In this document: positions 1-7,589 of the stretch, in pieces
How the letters are laid out: the number at the start of each line of letters is the position of its first letter
Position numbering within the stretch: position 1 is the first letter of the stretch
Assembly: GCA_030625695.1 (NCBI GenBank)
Contig: DAOUQK010000068.1
Location: forward strand, 1 to 12,064
DNA: 12,064 nucleotides
From: Paracoccaceae bacterium
Lineage (GTDB): Bacteria > Pseudomonadota > Alphaproteobacteria > Rhodobacterales > Rhodobacteraceae
Direction of reading: 5' to 3'
Translations under genes and position numbers: made by a program
Notes under the pieces: generated by a model
Seen by the model: the letters and a program-made list of their open reading frames with translations, nothing else
The model's database searches: none
Told to the model about the DNA's origin: nothing

Positions 1-573
1 ACGCATAATCAGGGCAAGCTGATTGAGATGACCCGTCTGCTTGCCCCGTTTGGCGTGAAAGTGATTGGCGCCGCCGAGATGAACTTGCCCGAACCGGACG
101 AAACCGAATCAACCTTTGTCGGCAACGCAAGGATCAAGGCCCATGCGGCCGCCAAAGCCACCGGCTTGCCCGCCCTTTCAGACGATTCCGGCATTGAGAT
201 TGATGCGTTGGACGGCGCACCCGGCGTATACACCGCCGATTGGTCCGAAACCCCGACCGGGCGCGATTTTATCATGGCCATGACCCGCACCCATAATGAG
301 CTTGAGGCAATAAATGCCCCGCACCCCCGCACCGCAAGATTTTGCTGCACTTTAGTTATCGCCTGGCCCGACGGTCACGACGAAGTCTTTCCCGGCGAAT
401 TAGCCGGCCGCGTCACATGGCCAATGAAGGGCGAACAAGGCCACGGATACGACCCGATCTTTGTGCCGAACGGGCAGGATATTACCCTGGGCGAGATGAC
501 CCGAGAGCAAAAGAACAAAATCAGCCACCGTGCAGTTGCGGTCGCTAAGTTCACAGCAGGCTGTTTTGGCTGA
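1..573 (+). CDS. rdgB: Non-canonical purine NTP pyrophosphatase RdgB/HAM1 (5'-truncated by window)
   Basis: Hydrolyses ITP, dITP and XTP to monophosphates plus pyrophosphate, keeping deaminated purines out of DNA and RNA; cytosolic. The reading frame is open from base 1 and runs 190 residues to the TGA at 571-573. The first visible residues, THNQGK, are the family's N-terminal substrate-binding motif, which normally follows a strand of about 8-12 residues, so only the very start lies outside the window. Further family marks, in window residue numbers, are DDSG at 61-64 (catalytic acidic pair), GAPGVYTADW just after it, GHGYDPIF at 147-154 and SHR at 175-177 near the C-terminus. The internal ATG at 28 is not the start, because it would remove the THN motif. 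The next gene, hemW, overlaps its end; rdgB-hemW is a common alphaproteobacterial pair. Family assignment is secure; cellular role is from the family. Confidence 0.95.
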   Translation, partial: THNQGKLIEMTRLLAPFGVKVIGAAEMNLPEPDETESTFVGNARIKAHAAAKATGLPALSDDSGIEIDALDGAPGVYTADWSETPTGRDFIMAMTRTHNELEAINAPHPRTARFCCTLVIAWPDGHDEVFPGELAGRVTWPMKGEQGHGYDPIFVPNGQDITLGEMTREQKNKISHRAVAVAKFTAGCFG

Positions 574-1723
574 CGATTGGCGAAATGCAGGTTTCGGACT
601 TTACGTCCATTGGCCGTTTTGTCAGGCCAAATGCCCTTATTGTGACTTTAACAGTCATGTCGCCCGGGAAATCGACCATAATGCCTGGGTTAGAGCCTAT
701 ACAACCGAGCTGACCCGTGTCGCCAGCGAGACTCAAAACAGGGTTCTGAACACCATCTATTTCGGCGGTGGCACGCCCAGCCTGATGGACCCAGACACCA
801 CAGCCGCAATCATAGACACCGCCAAATCGCTTTGGCCGGTGGCAAATGACCTAGAAGTCACGCTTGAAGCCAACCCCGGTTCAGTCGAAGCCGGTCGTTT
901 TTCCGGCTTTCATGACGCCGGCGTCAATCGTGTTTCACTTGGCGTTCAGGCCCTGAATGACACGGATTTGCGCCGTCTTGGCCGAATTCATACGGCCCAA
1001 GAAGCGCGCACCGCGCTGGATGTTGCCCATAATTATTTTGACCGGGTCAGTTTTGATCTGATCTACGGGCGTCAGGATCAAACGCTAGATGAATGGGAAA
1101 CTGAGTTAAAACAATCTCTTACCCTGTCATCTGATCACATTTCACTTTATCAGCTTACGATCGAAGACGGAACGGCCTTTGCCGACCGCTTTGCCCGCGG
1201 TGGCCTGTCTGGCCTTCCTTCGGAAGATCTTGGGGCGGATATGTATCAAACCACATTGAATATCTGCGCCAACCACGGTCTGGCGGCTTATGAAGTATCA
1301 AATTTCGCCAAACCCGGAGCAGAATCGCGTCACAACCTAATTTACTGGCGTTATGGCGATTATGTCGGAATCGGCCCCGGATCCCATGGCAGGGTCACAA
1401 TCAACACCAACAGATTCGCAACCGAATGCATTTCCGCACCTGACAAGTGGCTGTCGGCTGTGAACACCGGCCTGACCGAATTGCCTCGTCAAAAGTTAAG
1501 CCCACATGAACAGGCCAACGAATTTCTGATGATGGGCCTTCGTTTATCCGAAGGGCTGGATCCCGCTCGCTATTTGGCCCTGGGGGGTCAGGAATTGGAT
1601 CATGACAAGGTCAAATACCTCTGCGATCTGGGAATGTTGGCCTTTCAAAACAACAACATATGCGCCACAACACAGGGACGGCTTGTACTGAATGCCGTGA
1701 TCCGGGAACTTTTGACAGGCTGA
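530..1723 (+). CDS. hemW: Radical SAM haem chaperone HemW (HemN-like)
   Basis: Member of the radical-SAM family formerly annotated as oxygen-independent coproporphyrinogen oxidase. HemW proteins bind haem and hand it to apoproteins. Counting from the GTG at 530: CX3CX2C cluster motif at C31, C35, C38 in HWPFCQAKCPYCDF; GGGTPS at 79-84; LEANPGS around 112-118; and the HemW-type stretch with HNLIYW (268-273) and GIGPGSHGR (280-288). The C-terminus is a winged-helix-like HemN_C region. No ATG is available upstream of the conserved core. The longest form (GTG 530) overlaps rdgB by 44 bp and has no Shine-Dalgarno. A TTG at 566, which overlaps rdgB by 8 bp and is preceded by CAGG 5 nt upstream, gives MADDWRNAGFGLYVHW and fits the usual family length better. 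I list the outer limit. The DUF454 gene follows after 3 bp, so the two are probably co-transcribed. Confidence 0.93.
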   Translation: MQLRSLSSQQAVLADDWRNAGFGLYVHWPFCQAKCPYCDFNSHVAREIDHNAWVRAYTTELTRVASETQNRVLNTIYFGGGTPSLMDPDTTAAIIDTAKSLWPVANDLEVTLEANPGSVEAGRFSGFHDAGVNRVSLGVQALNDTDLRRLGRIHTAQEARTALDVAHNYFDRVSFDLIYGRQDQTLDEWETELKQSLTLSSDHISLYQLTIEDGTAFADRFARGGLSGLPSEDLGADMYQTTLNICANHGLAAYEVSNFAKPGAESRHNLIYWRYGDYVGIGPGSHGRVTINTNRFATECISAPDKWLSAVNTGLTELPRQKLSPHEQANEFLMMGLRLSEGLDPARYLALGGQELDHDKVKYLCDLGMLAFQNNNICATTQGRLVLNAVIRELLTG

Positions 1724-1726
1724 AAC

Positions 1727-2080
1727 ATGCGCTTTGTATGGCTTATATTGGGATTGATAAGCATCGGCCTGGCGGTAATCGGCATTGTCCTGCCATTACT
1801 TCCCACCGTCCCATTCCTGCTATTGGCGGCATTCTTCTTTGCCCGATCCTCTGAACGACTGCATCACTGGTTACTGACACATCCAACATTCGGCCCATTT
1901 ATCGATGACTGGAACCAATCCGGAGCCATTCGCCCCAAAGCCAAACGTCTGGCCACCCTGTCTGTTCTGGTTGTTCTCGGAGCATCAGTACTTATGAAGG
2001 TATCAACATTAGTTATTATAATTCAATGTATTACCCTAAGTTTGGTCATGCTGTTCATCTGGACCCGCCCTAGCGGCTAA
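1727..2080 (+). CDS. DUF454 (YbaN-like) small inner-membrane protein
   Basis: 117-residue membrane protein of the DUF454/YbaN family; no biochemical function is established for it. Two hydrophobic segments lie close together at about residues 3-22 and 24-42, the first with the family-typical GLxxxGLAxxGIxLPLLPTxPFLLLAA pattern. A cytosolic-looking stretch follows, RSSERLHHWLLTHPTFGPFIDDW, matching the family signature of an R-S-S-x-R cap and an H-x-x-F-G-P-x-I-x-x-W motif. Two more hydrophobic segments lie at about 75-92 and 93-112. The ATG is 3 bp after the hemW stop with an ACAGG 7 nt upstream, suggesting coupled expression with hemW. Its last 11 bp overlap the end of parB on the other strand. 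The family call is confident; the role is unknown. Confidence 0.88.
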   Translation: MRFVWLILGLISIGLAVIGIVLPLLPTVPFLLLAAFFFARSSERLHHWLLTHPTFGPFIDDWNQSGAIRPKAKRLATLSVLVVLGASVLMKVSTLVIIIQCITLSLVMLFIWTRPSG

Positions 2081-2957
2081 GTTTATTACACAACTCATCT
2101 AGTTGATCGAGTGAACTGTATTTAATAACCATTCGCCCGGCTTCGCCGCCCGGCTCGTGCTCAATAGATACGCCCATACGCAGGATCGCCGCCAAGTCGC
2201 CTTCAAGGGCACGCGTATCAGCATCCTTAAGGTTAACCTTTGATTTCCCGGGCGTTTTTACAGGTCTATTAACGTCACCCTGAACAGTTTTCGCCAACCG
2301 CTCAGTCGCGCGAACCGAAAGCCCCTCTTTCACAACCATTCTGGCCAATTCAGATGGGTTTTCGGCGGTAATCAAGGCGCGCGCATGTCCTGCCGCCAGC
2401 TTACCTTCCCGCAACAGATCCTGAACATCCACGGGCAGCGTCAGAAGGCGAAGTAGGTTGGCAATATGGCTTCGGCTTTTACCCAAAGCACTGGCCAGTT
2501 TTTCCTGAGTATGGCCAAAGCTGTCCATCAATTGACGAAATCCGGCGGCCTCTTCCATCGCGTTCAGATCGGCCCGCTGAATATTCTCGATTATCGCAAC
2601 TTCCAGCACTTCGACATCATCAAAATCCCGGACCAATACCGGAACCTGATGGATTTGCGCCATTTGCGCCGCCCGCCATCGTCGCTCACCGGCAACAATT
2701 TCATATTTCCCGCCGTCAACCGACCGTACAATCAACGGCTGCAAAATACCTTTTTCACCAATCGACGCCGCCAGATTTTCAAGCTCGCTTTGATCAAAGC
2801 TTCGCCTTGGCTGATTGGGATTGGCGATAAGTCGTTCAATTGGAACCCGAATATCGCCCTGCCCTGCCGCGGTCACCGCAACAGTCGGCGCAACATCCGC
2901 CATCAAGGCCGAAAGCCCCCGGCCCAATCCACGTGGCTTTGATCGTTTATCCGCCAT
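2070..2957 (-). CDS. parB: Chromosome-partitioning protein ParB (CTP-dependent parS clamp)
   Basis: 295-residue ParB. Binds parS, closes into a CTP-dependent sliding clamp and spreads to form the segregation complex moved by ParA. N-terminal ParA-interacting tail with the typical RGLGRGLSALM at 9-19. The ParB/Srx nucleotide-binding domain follows from about 38, with NPNQPR at 46-51, the CTP-binding GERRWRA at 90-96 and ENIQRADLN at 124-132. A helix-turn-helix parS-binding region spans about 148-172 (HTQEKLASALGKSRSHIANLLRL). A basic linker with several lysines leads to a C-terminal dimerisation domain. ATG at 2957 is preceded by AAGGAG 7 nt upstream. It lies 21 bp after parA and closes the rho-to-parB run. 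Two perfect parS sites occur 1.4 and 3.3 kb upstream (4351-4366, 6256-6271), consistent with a chromosomal ParB. The 3' end overlaps the convergent DUF454 gene. Confidence 0.97.
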   Translation of the reverse strand: MADKRSKPRGLGRGLSALMADVAPTVAVTAAGQGDIRVPIERLIANPNQPRRSFDQSELENLAASIGEKGILQPLIVRSVDGGKYEIVAGERRWRAAQMAQIHQVPVLVRDFDDVEVLEVAIIENIQRADLNAMEEAAGFRQLMDSFGHTQEKLASALGKSRSHIANLLRLLTLPVDVQDLLREGKLAAGHARALITAENPSELARMVVKEGLSVRATERLAKTVQGDVNRPVKTPGKSKVNLKDADTRALEGDLAAILRMGVSIEHEPGGEAGRMVIKYSSLDQLDELCNKLSR

Positions 2958-2978
2958 AGTACTTCTCCTTAGAATCCA

Positions 2979-3788
2979 TCAAGCTGCCGCATTGCTGCAA
3001 TTATCCATCAACTCTTGCGCCAGCGCCCGGTACGCCACGGCACCCTGAGATTTTGGATCGTAACTTAGCACCGGCATGGCATACGACGGCGCCTCACTGA
3101 CCCTGACATTCCGGGGGATCAGCGTTTGAAACACCAATTCACCCAGGTTATCCCGCGCGTCCTGCTCAACCTGCTGCGACAGGTTGTTGCGTTTGTCATA
3201 CATCGTCAAAACCACACCCTCGATCCGCAGGTCAGGATTGGCCGTTTCGCGAACCTCCCTGATGGTCAGCATCAACTGGGACAAACCCTCTAACGCAAAA
3301 AATTCGCTTTGCAGTGGGACCAAAACCGAATCTGCGGCAACCATGGCGTTAACGGTCAAAAGACTAAGGGATGGCGGGCAGTCGATCAACACGTAGTCCC
3401 AGCCAAAAACATCCATCGCTTGTTGGTGCAGGGCGTCATGCAACAGAAAGCTTCTTTTTTCGTTTGAAATCAATTCGATATCAGCAGAGCTTAGGTCGAC
3501 AGTGGCCGGAATAATGCTTAGCCCGTCTATGTCCGTATCCTGAACAACGCTGGAAAGTGGCGCATCTTCGACCAGAAATTCATAGGTGGAAAATGACCTT
3601 TTCGCCAAATCAATGCCCAGACCGGTTGATGCGTTGCCTTGTGGATCAAGGTCGACAACCAAAACTTTTTCACCAGCTTCAACCAGGGCGGCAGCCAGGT
3701 TGATGGCCGTTGTCGTTTTGCCCACACCGCCCTTTTGGTTTGCAACCGCGATGATTCTGGGGCCAGCAGGCCGGGAAAGGTCAGACAC
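2979..3788 (-). CDS. parA: Chromosome-partitioning ATPase ParA (Soj-type)
   Basis: 269-residue deviant Walker-A ATPase that binds the nucleoid non-specifically in its ATP form and drives ParB-parS complexes apart. Visible motifs are KGGVGKTT at 19-26 (signature lysine K19 and P-loop K24), VDLDPQGNAS at 45-54 (Walker A'), and LIDCPPS at 134-140 (Walker B). There is no long N-terminal helix-turn-helix extension, so this is the short chromosomal type rather than a P1-type plasmid ParA. The start is a GTG at 3788 with AAGGAG 6 nt upstream, overlapping the rsmG stop by 8 bp, which implies translational coupling. parB follows after 21 bp. The position beside rsmG and mnmG is the ancient origin-proximal arrangement. 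Confidence 0.97.
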   Translation of the reverse strand: MSDLSRPAGPRIIAVANQKGGVGKTTTAINLAAALVEAGEKVLVVDLDPQGNASTGLGIDLAKRSFSTYEFLVEDAPLSSVVQDTDIDGLSIIPATVDLSSADIELISNEKRSFLLHDALHQQAMDVFGWDYVLIDCPPSLSLLTVNAMVAADSVLVPLQSEFFALEGLSQLMLTIREVRETANPDLRIEGVVLTMYDKRNNLSQQVEQDARDNLGELVFQTLIPRNVRVSEAPSYAMPVLSYDPKSQGAVAYRALAQELMDNCSNAAA

Positions 3789-4398
3789 GCGACGCTCCTT
3801 TTATTCGTAAAATCGCCGCTCCGGGCATTGTCTGACTTTCTATCACGTCGACGTCAAAACTCCACTGCTGTCGCGCTGTTTCCAGCTCATTTTTCCAACT
3901 TACGCCTTTGGAAAACAATGCCGTTCCGTCCGCAGCTAAATGTTGTTCTGCAAAACCCAACAGGTCAGACAAAGGGGCCAAAGCGCGCGCCGTGAGGATA
4001 TCCGCGCCAACCGGGGCCACATGTTCAATTCGTTCGGACAAAACTGTGCATATCACGCCAACTTCGCGCGCCGCGGTCCGCAAAAAGGCCGCCTTGCGTT
4101 GGTCAGATTCAATCAACGTGACTTTGAGATCTGGCCGTTCCTCGATTGCCAGGATTGCCGCAATCAAACCGGGAAACCCGCCGCCGCTCCCCAAGTCCAA
4201 CCAGAGCGTCCCTGCCGGAGCAATGCGGAAAACCTGAATGGAATCAGCGATGTGACGCTGACGCAAATCATCCAAACTACTTCGGGATACAAGGTTAATA
4301 CGAGGATTCCACTTGGTGATAAGGTTTTCAAAAACCTCCAAACGCTGGGATGTTTCACGTGAAACATTCATCCCTTCAATTATTTCTTTGGGTTTCAT
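3781..4398 (-). CDS. rsmG: 16S rRNA (guanine-N7)-methyltransferase RsmG (GidB)
   Basis: SAM-dependent methyltransferase that makes m7G527 (E. coli numbering) in 16S rRNA; in other bacteria its loss gives low-level streptomycin resistance. 205 residues, normal family length. RHIADS at 48-53 and the SAM-binding loop LDLGSGGGFPG at 67-77 are diagnostic, followed by an acidic end of strand 2 (LIESDQRKAAFL, about 95-106). The ATG at 4398 overlaps the mnmG stop in an ATGA (4395-4398) and has AGGA 9 nt upstream. An inner ATG at 4371 has AAGGG directly abutting it, a poorer spacing, so I prefer 4398. Codons 11-16 (VSRET) are written by a perfect parS site at 4351-4366, so this part of the protein may be dictated by DNA-segregation needs. 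The stop overlaps the parA start. Confidence 0.96.
   Translation of the reverse strand: MKPKEIIEGMNVSRETSQRLEVFENLITKWNPRINLVSRSSLDDLRQRHIADSIQVFRIAPAGTLWLDLGSGGGFPGLIAAILAIEERPDLKVTLIESDQRKAAFLRTAAREVGVICTVLSERIEHVAPVGADILTARALAPLSDLLGFAEQHLAADGTALFSKGVSWKNELETARQQWSFDVDVIESQTMPGAAILRIKGASRV
4351..4366. promoter_or_regulatory. parS site 1 (ParB-binding), inside rsmG
   Basis: Perfect 16-bp palindrome TGTTTCACGTGAAACA, identical to the widely conserved bacterial parS consensus; the palindrome extends one more pair (A4350/T4367). It is the loading site for ParB, whose gene lies 1.4 kb away. Here it is read by rsmG as codons 11 (last base) to 16, VSRET. The site is about 5.2 kb from the proposed oriC. 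Being exact and present twice in 2 kb, it is very unlikely to be chance. Confidence 0.95.
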
Positions 4399-6272
4399 GC
4401 ACGTTTTTCCTGATTTGCGCGACGCAACCGGGACAATAACAGCGCCAAAGCCGCGGGTGTAATGCCCTCTATCCTACTTGCCTGCGCCAATGTTTCCGGT
4501 CGGGTTTTTGAGAGTTTTTGCCGAAGCTCGTTAGACAAACCCGATACAACGCCATAGTCGAAATCCAACGGAATGAGGTGCTTTTCATCTTTGGCCATAG
4601 ATTCTACGTCTTTTTTCTGGCGTTCAATATAATGTGCGTACATCGCATCCCGCTCAATTTGACGGCGAGACTCATCATCAACCGAAGATAAACCGGGAAT
4701 CAACGATAACAAATCTTTGCATTTCACGTCAGGAAAAGCCAAAAGATCAAATCCTGTGCGGCGTGTGCCGTCCAAGCTTATCTTAATACCGTGCCTGCCA
4801 ATCTCAGAAGGTGTATACGTTTCATTTGTCAGCGTTGAGCGCGCTAAATCAAGTCGGGCCATCTTGTCAAGAAAGACAGATTCCCTTTGTTCGCTTACAC
4901 AGCCAATCTTGATAGCCAAAGGCGTCAGACGCTGGTCAGCGTTGTCGGCGCGCAAAGACAGACGGAATTCAGCGCGCGAGGTGAACATTCTATACGGTTC
5001 GGAAACACCTCGAGTGGTCAAATCGTCAACCATAACGCCAATATAGCTGTTCGAACGGCTGAATTTTACTGGTTCCTTACCCAATACAACCAACGCCGCA
5101 TTCAGGCCTGCCACCAACCCTTGCGCTGCGGCCTCTTCATATCCGGTGGTGCCGTTAATCTGACCGGCAAAATACAGGCCGGAAACGTCTTTAACGGCAA
5201 GCTGGGGTGTCAATGCGCGTGGATCAACATAATCATATTCAATGGCGTATCCCGGTTGAAGTATCTCTGCGTTCTCTAACCCGACGATCGACCGCACATA
5301 GGCCAGTTGAACATCTTCGGGCAATGAGGTTGAAATACCATTGGGATAGACCGTGTGGCCCGTAGCGCTTTCTGGCTCCAAGAATATTTGATGCGATAGT
5401 TTTTCAGAGAACCGGACAATTTTGTCTTCAATGGACGGACAATATCTAGGGCCAACCCCGTCGATTTTCCCACCGTACATGGCAGATTTACTCAAATTTT
5501 CTTTAATGATCGCATGTGTTCGAGGGTTGGTATGGGTAATACCACATGAAATCTGAGGCGCGGTGACAGACGTTGACATAAAGGAAAACAACACAGGCGA
5601 TTCATCACCCGGCTGAGTTTCCAGAACTTTCCAATTTATGGTTCTGCCATCCAGCCTTGGGGGTGTGCCGGTTTTCAGCCTTCCAAGCGGAAGTTCAAAT
5701 GAATCCACCCTTTCGGCAAGCTTGATTGACGGTGCCTCGCCCATCCGACCGCCCGGGAATGATTTTTGTCCAATGTGGATAACACCCCGAAGGAATGTTC
5801 CCGTCGTCAGAACAACCTGATTCGCCTTGATGCACGTCCCATCGGCAAGAACTACGCCGGCAACCCTGTTTTTGATCATGTGAAAGTCGGCGACTTCCCC
5901 CAGGACGATTTCCAGGTTCTTCTGACTTTCCATAAGCGCCAGCATCTCGGATTGATAGATGCCCCGATCCGCCTGGGCCCTTGGGCCTTGGACGGCAGGA
6001 CCTTTCCGTCGATTAAGCAAGCGAAACTGAATGCCGGCCTTATCGGCCACAACACCCATTACACCATCCATCGCGTCAATTTCGCGAACCAAATGGCCTT
6101 TTCCCAAACCGCCAATCGCTGGGTTGCAGGACATCACCCCGATACCCGCTTTGTTCAGCGTCACAAGACAGGTACTTACGCCCATGCGCGCCGCTGCATG
6201 CGCAGCTTCGCATCCGGCATGGCCACCACCGACCACAATGACATCAAAATGTGAATGTTTCACGTGAAACAC
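4395..6272 (-). CDS. mnmG: tRNA uridine-5-carboxymethylaminomethyl modification enzyme MnmG (GidA)
   Basis: FAD-dependent partner of MnmE; together they install the (carboxymethyl)aminomethyl group on wobble U34 of certain tRNAs. 625 residues in the longest form. FAD-binding dinucleotide motif VVGGGHAG at 13-20; CNPAIGGLGKGHLVREIDAMDG at 49-70; RLKTGTPPR at 198-206; GVGPRYCPSIEDKI at 272-285, which carries the conserved functional cysteine (C278). An Arg/Lys-rich C-terminal helical region follows. The longest start is a GTG at 6272, but AAGGA abuts it with no spacer. A second GTG at 6263 (codon 4, giving MKHSHFDVIVVGGG) has that AGGA 9 nt upstream and is the better translational start. Either start lies within parS site 2. 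The gene is 3 bp after mnmE and overlaps rsmG by 4 bp, so mnmE-mnmG-rsmG look translationally linked. Confidence 0.97.
   Translation of the reverse strand: MFHVKHSHFDVIVVGGGHAGCEAAHAAARMGVSTCLVTLNKAGIGVMSCNPAIGGLGKGHLVREIDAMDGVMGVVADKAGIQFRLLNRRKGPAVQGPRAQADRGIYQSEMLALMESQKNLEIVLGEVADFHMIKNRVAGVVLADGTCIKANQVVLTTGTFLRGVIHIGQKSFPGGRMGEAPSIKLAERVDSFELPLGRLKTGTPPRLDGRTINWKVLETQPGDESPVLFSFMSTSVTAPQISCGITHTNPRTHAIIKENLSKSAMYGGKIDGVGPRYCPSIEDKIVRFSEKLSHQIFLEPESATGHTVYPNGISTSLPEDVQLAYVRSIVGLENAEILQPGYAIEYDYVDPRALTPQLAVKDVSGLYFAGQINGTTGYEEAAAQGLVAGLNAALVVLGKEPVKFSRSNSYIGVMVDDLTTRGVSEPYRMFTSRAEFRLSLRADNADQRLTPLAIKIGCVSEQRESVFLDKMARLDLARSTLTNETYTPSEIGRHGIKISLDGTRRTGFDLLAFPDVKCKDLLSLIPGLSSVDDESRRQIERDAMYAHYIERQKKDVESMAKDEKHLIPLDFDYGVVSGLSNELRQKLSKTRPETLAQASRIEGITPAALALLLSRLRRANQEKRA
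6256..6271. promoter_or_regulatory. parS site 2 (ParB-binding), at the start of mnmG
   Basis: Second perfect copy of TGTTTCACGTGAAACA, 1.9 kb from the first and about 3.3 kb from the proposed oriC. It covers codons 1-6 of the longest mnmG form (FHVKH) and contains the likely GTG start at 6263, so a ParB-bound site overlaps a translation start. The frame used (TG TTT CAC GTG AAA CA) differs from that in rsmG. Confidence 0.95.
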
Positions 6273-6275
6273 TCC

Positions 6276-7562
6276 TTATTTGCCCAGACAAAAACTGGAA
6301 AAAATCTCGTCCAGCAGATTTTCAACATCTACCCGACCCACCAGAGATTCAAGCGCCCTTATGGCACTGCGGAGCTCTTCTGCTGCAACGTCGTAGAATT
6401 CCGGCCCATTTTCAAGCACAAGCCGCCCCGCATTCAGACCATCAAGGGCGTCACGCATCGCGTTTCTATGTCTTTCCCGAGTTGCAATTCCGGCACTTCC
6501 GGTGCGCCGGGTCAACTCCGATGCAATACTTGCAACCAATTCATCAACCCCCTCGCCAGTCAGCCCAGATATAGCACCATGTCTGTCCAACCGTGTGTCC
6601 AGCTTTGGGCGAACATGAATATCGCCATTCCGTTTGACAATATCCAGATCTCCCATGTCCTCGACAAGAAACACCCTTATATCCGCTTTTTCAGCCCTGA
6701 CTCTCGCGAGGTCTATGCCCTTCCCTTCGACAAAATCGCTGGTTTCCCGAATGCCCGCCGTGTCCAGTAAAGTCACCGGCAGCCCCGCTAAATCCATTCG
6801 TACTTCGATTACATCCCGTGTCGTACCTTCAAATTCAGACGTAATTGCCGCCTCCCGTCCCGCCAGGGTATTCAAAAGAGTGGACTTTCCGACATTGGGC
6901 GGACCGACGATGGCCACTTCAAACCCATTTCGGATACGTTCGGCGATTACCACGCCCGTCAATTCACGGTCCAGATCATTACAAACCGAGGCAAGCAGAG
7001 CGTTAACTTCTGGTGTAACGTCAACCGGTACATCTTCGTCGGCAAAATCTATGGTTGCTTCTATCAAGGCCGCCGCGCGGATTAGTTTCAGACGCCAACG
7101 CTCTGCCGCATCGCCCAACGCGCCTTCAAGTAATTTTTGCGCCTGATGCCTTTGCGCTTCGGTTTCGGCGTCAATCAGATCCGCCAGACCTTCGACTTGG
7201 GCCAGGTTCATCTTGCCATTTTCCATCGCCCGGCGAGTGAATTCGCCCGGGTTTGCCAGCCGCGCACCTGTCACGTCAGACAAAGCTTGCAAAACCGACG
7301 TAATCACCGCGCTACTGCCGTGAATTTGCAGCTCTGCGATGTCTTCTCCGGTAAAGCTGGCCGGGCCCTGAAATGTAAGAATCAAGGCCTGATCTAAAAC
7401 CTGTCCTTGGGTATTCCTGAGTATTTTCAGGCACATACCCCGTTCTGGCAATTCAGACCGACAAAGTTCAGACGCCGCTTTGTGTGCCGCAGGCCCGGAT
7501 ATCCGAATAACCGCAACACCCGCCTTACCCTGAGCGCTGGCCAACGCAAAAATGGTGTCCAT
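6276..7562 (-). CDS. mnmE: tRNA modification GTPase MnmE (TrmE)
   Basis: GTPase and tetrahydrofolate-dependent partner of MnmG in wobble-U34 modification. 428 residues, a little shorter than the roughly 450 of E. coli. N-terminal folate-binding/dimerisation domain (IFALASAQGKAGVAVIRISG, then GEFTRRA at 106-112), a helical domain, and an inserted G domain. G1 is GPPNVGKS at 220-227, G2 EGTTRD at 245-250, G3 DTAG at 267-270. The expected G4 NKxD reads PKLD at 319-322, just before ISGLTGEGVDEL, which takes the place of the SAxxGEG G5 region. The C-terminal CLGK (C425) is the conserved tail cysteine motif. ATG at 7562 has GAGG 7 nt upstream. It is 27 bp downstream of rho and 3 bp upstream of mnmG. 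Identity is secure; the effect of the G4 change is unknown. Confidence 0.97.
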   Translation of the reverse strand: MDTIFALASAQGKAGVAVIRISGPAAHKAASELCRSELPERGMCLKILRNTQGQVLDQALILTFQGPASFTGEDIAELQIHGSSAVITSVLQALSDVTGARLANPGEFTRRAMENGKMNLAQVEGLADLIDAETEAQRHQAQKLLEGALGDAAERWRLKLIRAAALIEATIDFADEDVPVDVTPEVNALLASVCNDLDRELTGVVIAERIRNGFEVAIVGPPNVGKSTLLNTLAGREAAITSEFEGTTRDVIEVRMDLAGLPVTLLDTAGIRETSDFVEGKGIDLARVRAEKADIRVFLVEDMGDLDIVKRNGDIHVRPKLDTRLDRHGAISGLTGEGVDELVASIASELTRRTGSAGIATRERHRNAMRDALDGLNAGRLVLENGPEFYDVAAEELRSAIRALESLVGRVDVENLLDEIFSSFCLGK

Positions 7563-7589
7563 CTGCCGGCCTCACATGATTAAACCAGA

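Noticed and set aside
2229..2240. 12-bp perfect palindrome AAGGTTAACCTT inside parB.
   Set aside because: About three 12-bp palindromes are expected by chance in 12 kb; it lies in coding sequence (KVNLK) and matches no known site.
4720..4735. Third parS-like sequence around TTTCACGT in mnmG.
   Set aside because: Only one half matches; the other half differs from GAAACA at four positions, so ParB binding is not supported.
6255..6770. 171-codon open frame on the + strand opposite mnmE, starting MFHVKH.
   Set aside because: The start arises because parS is a palindrome; the remainder has no family features and lies opposite a clear mnmE gene.
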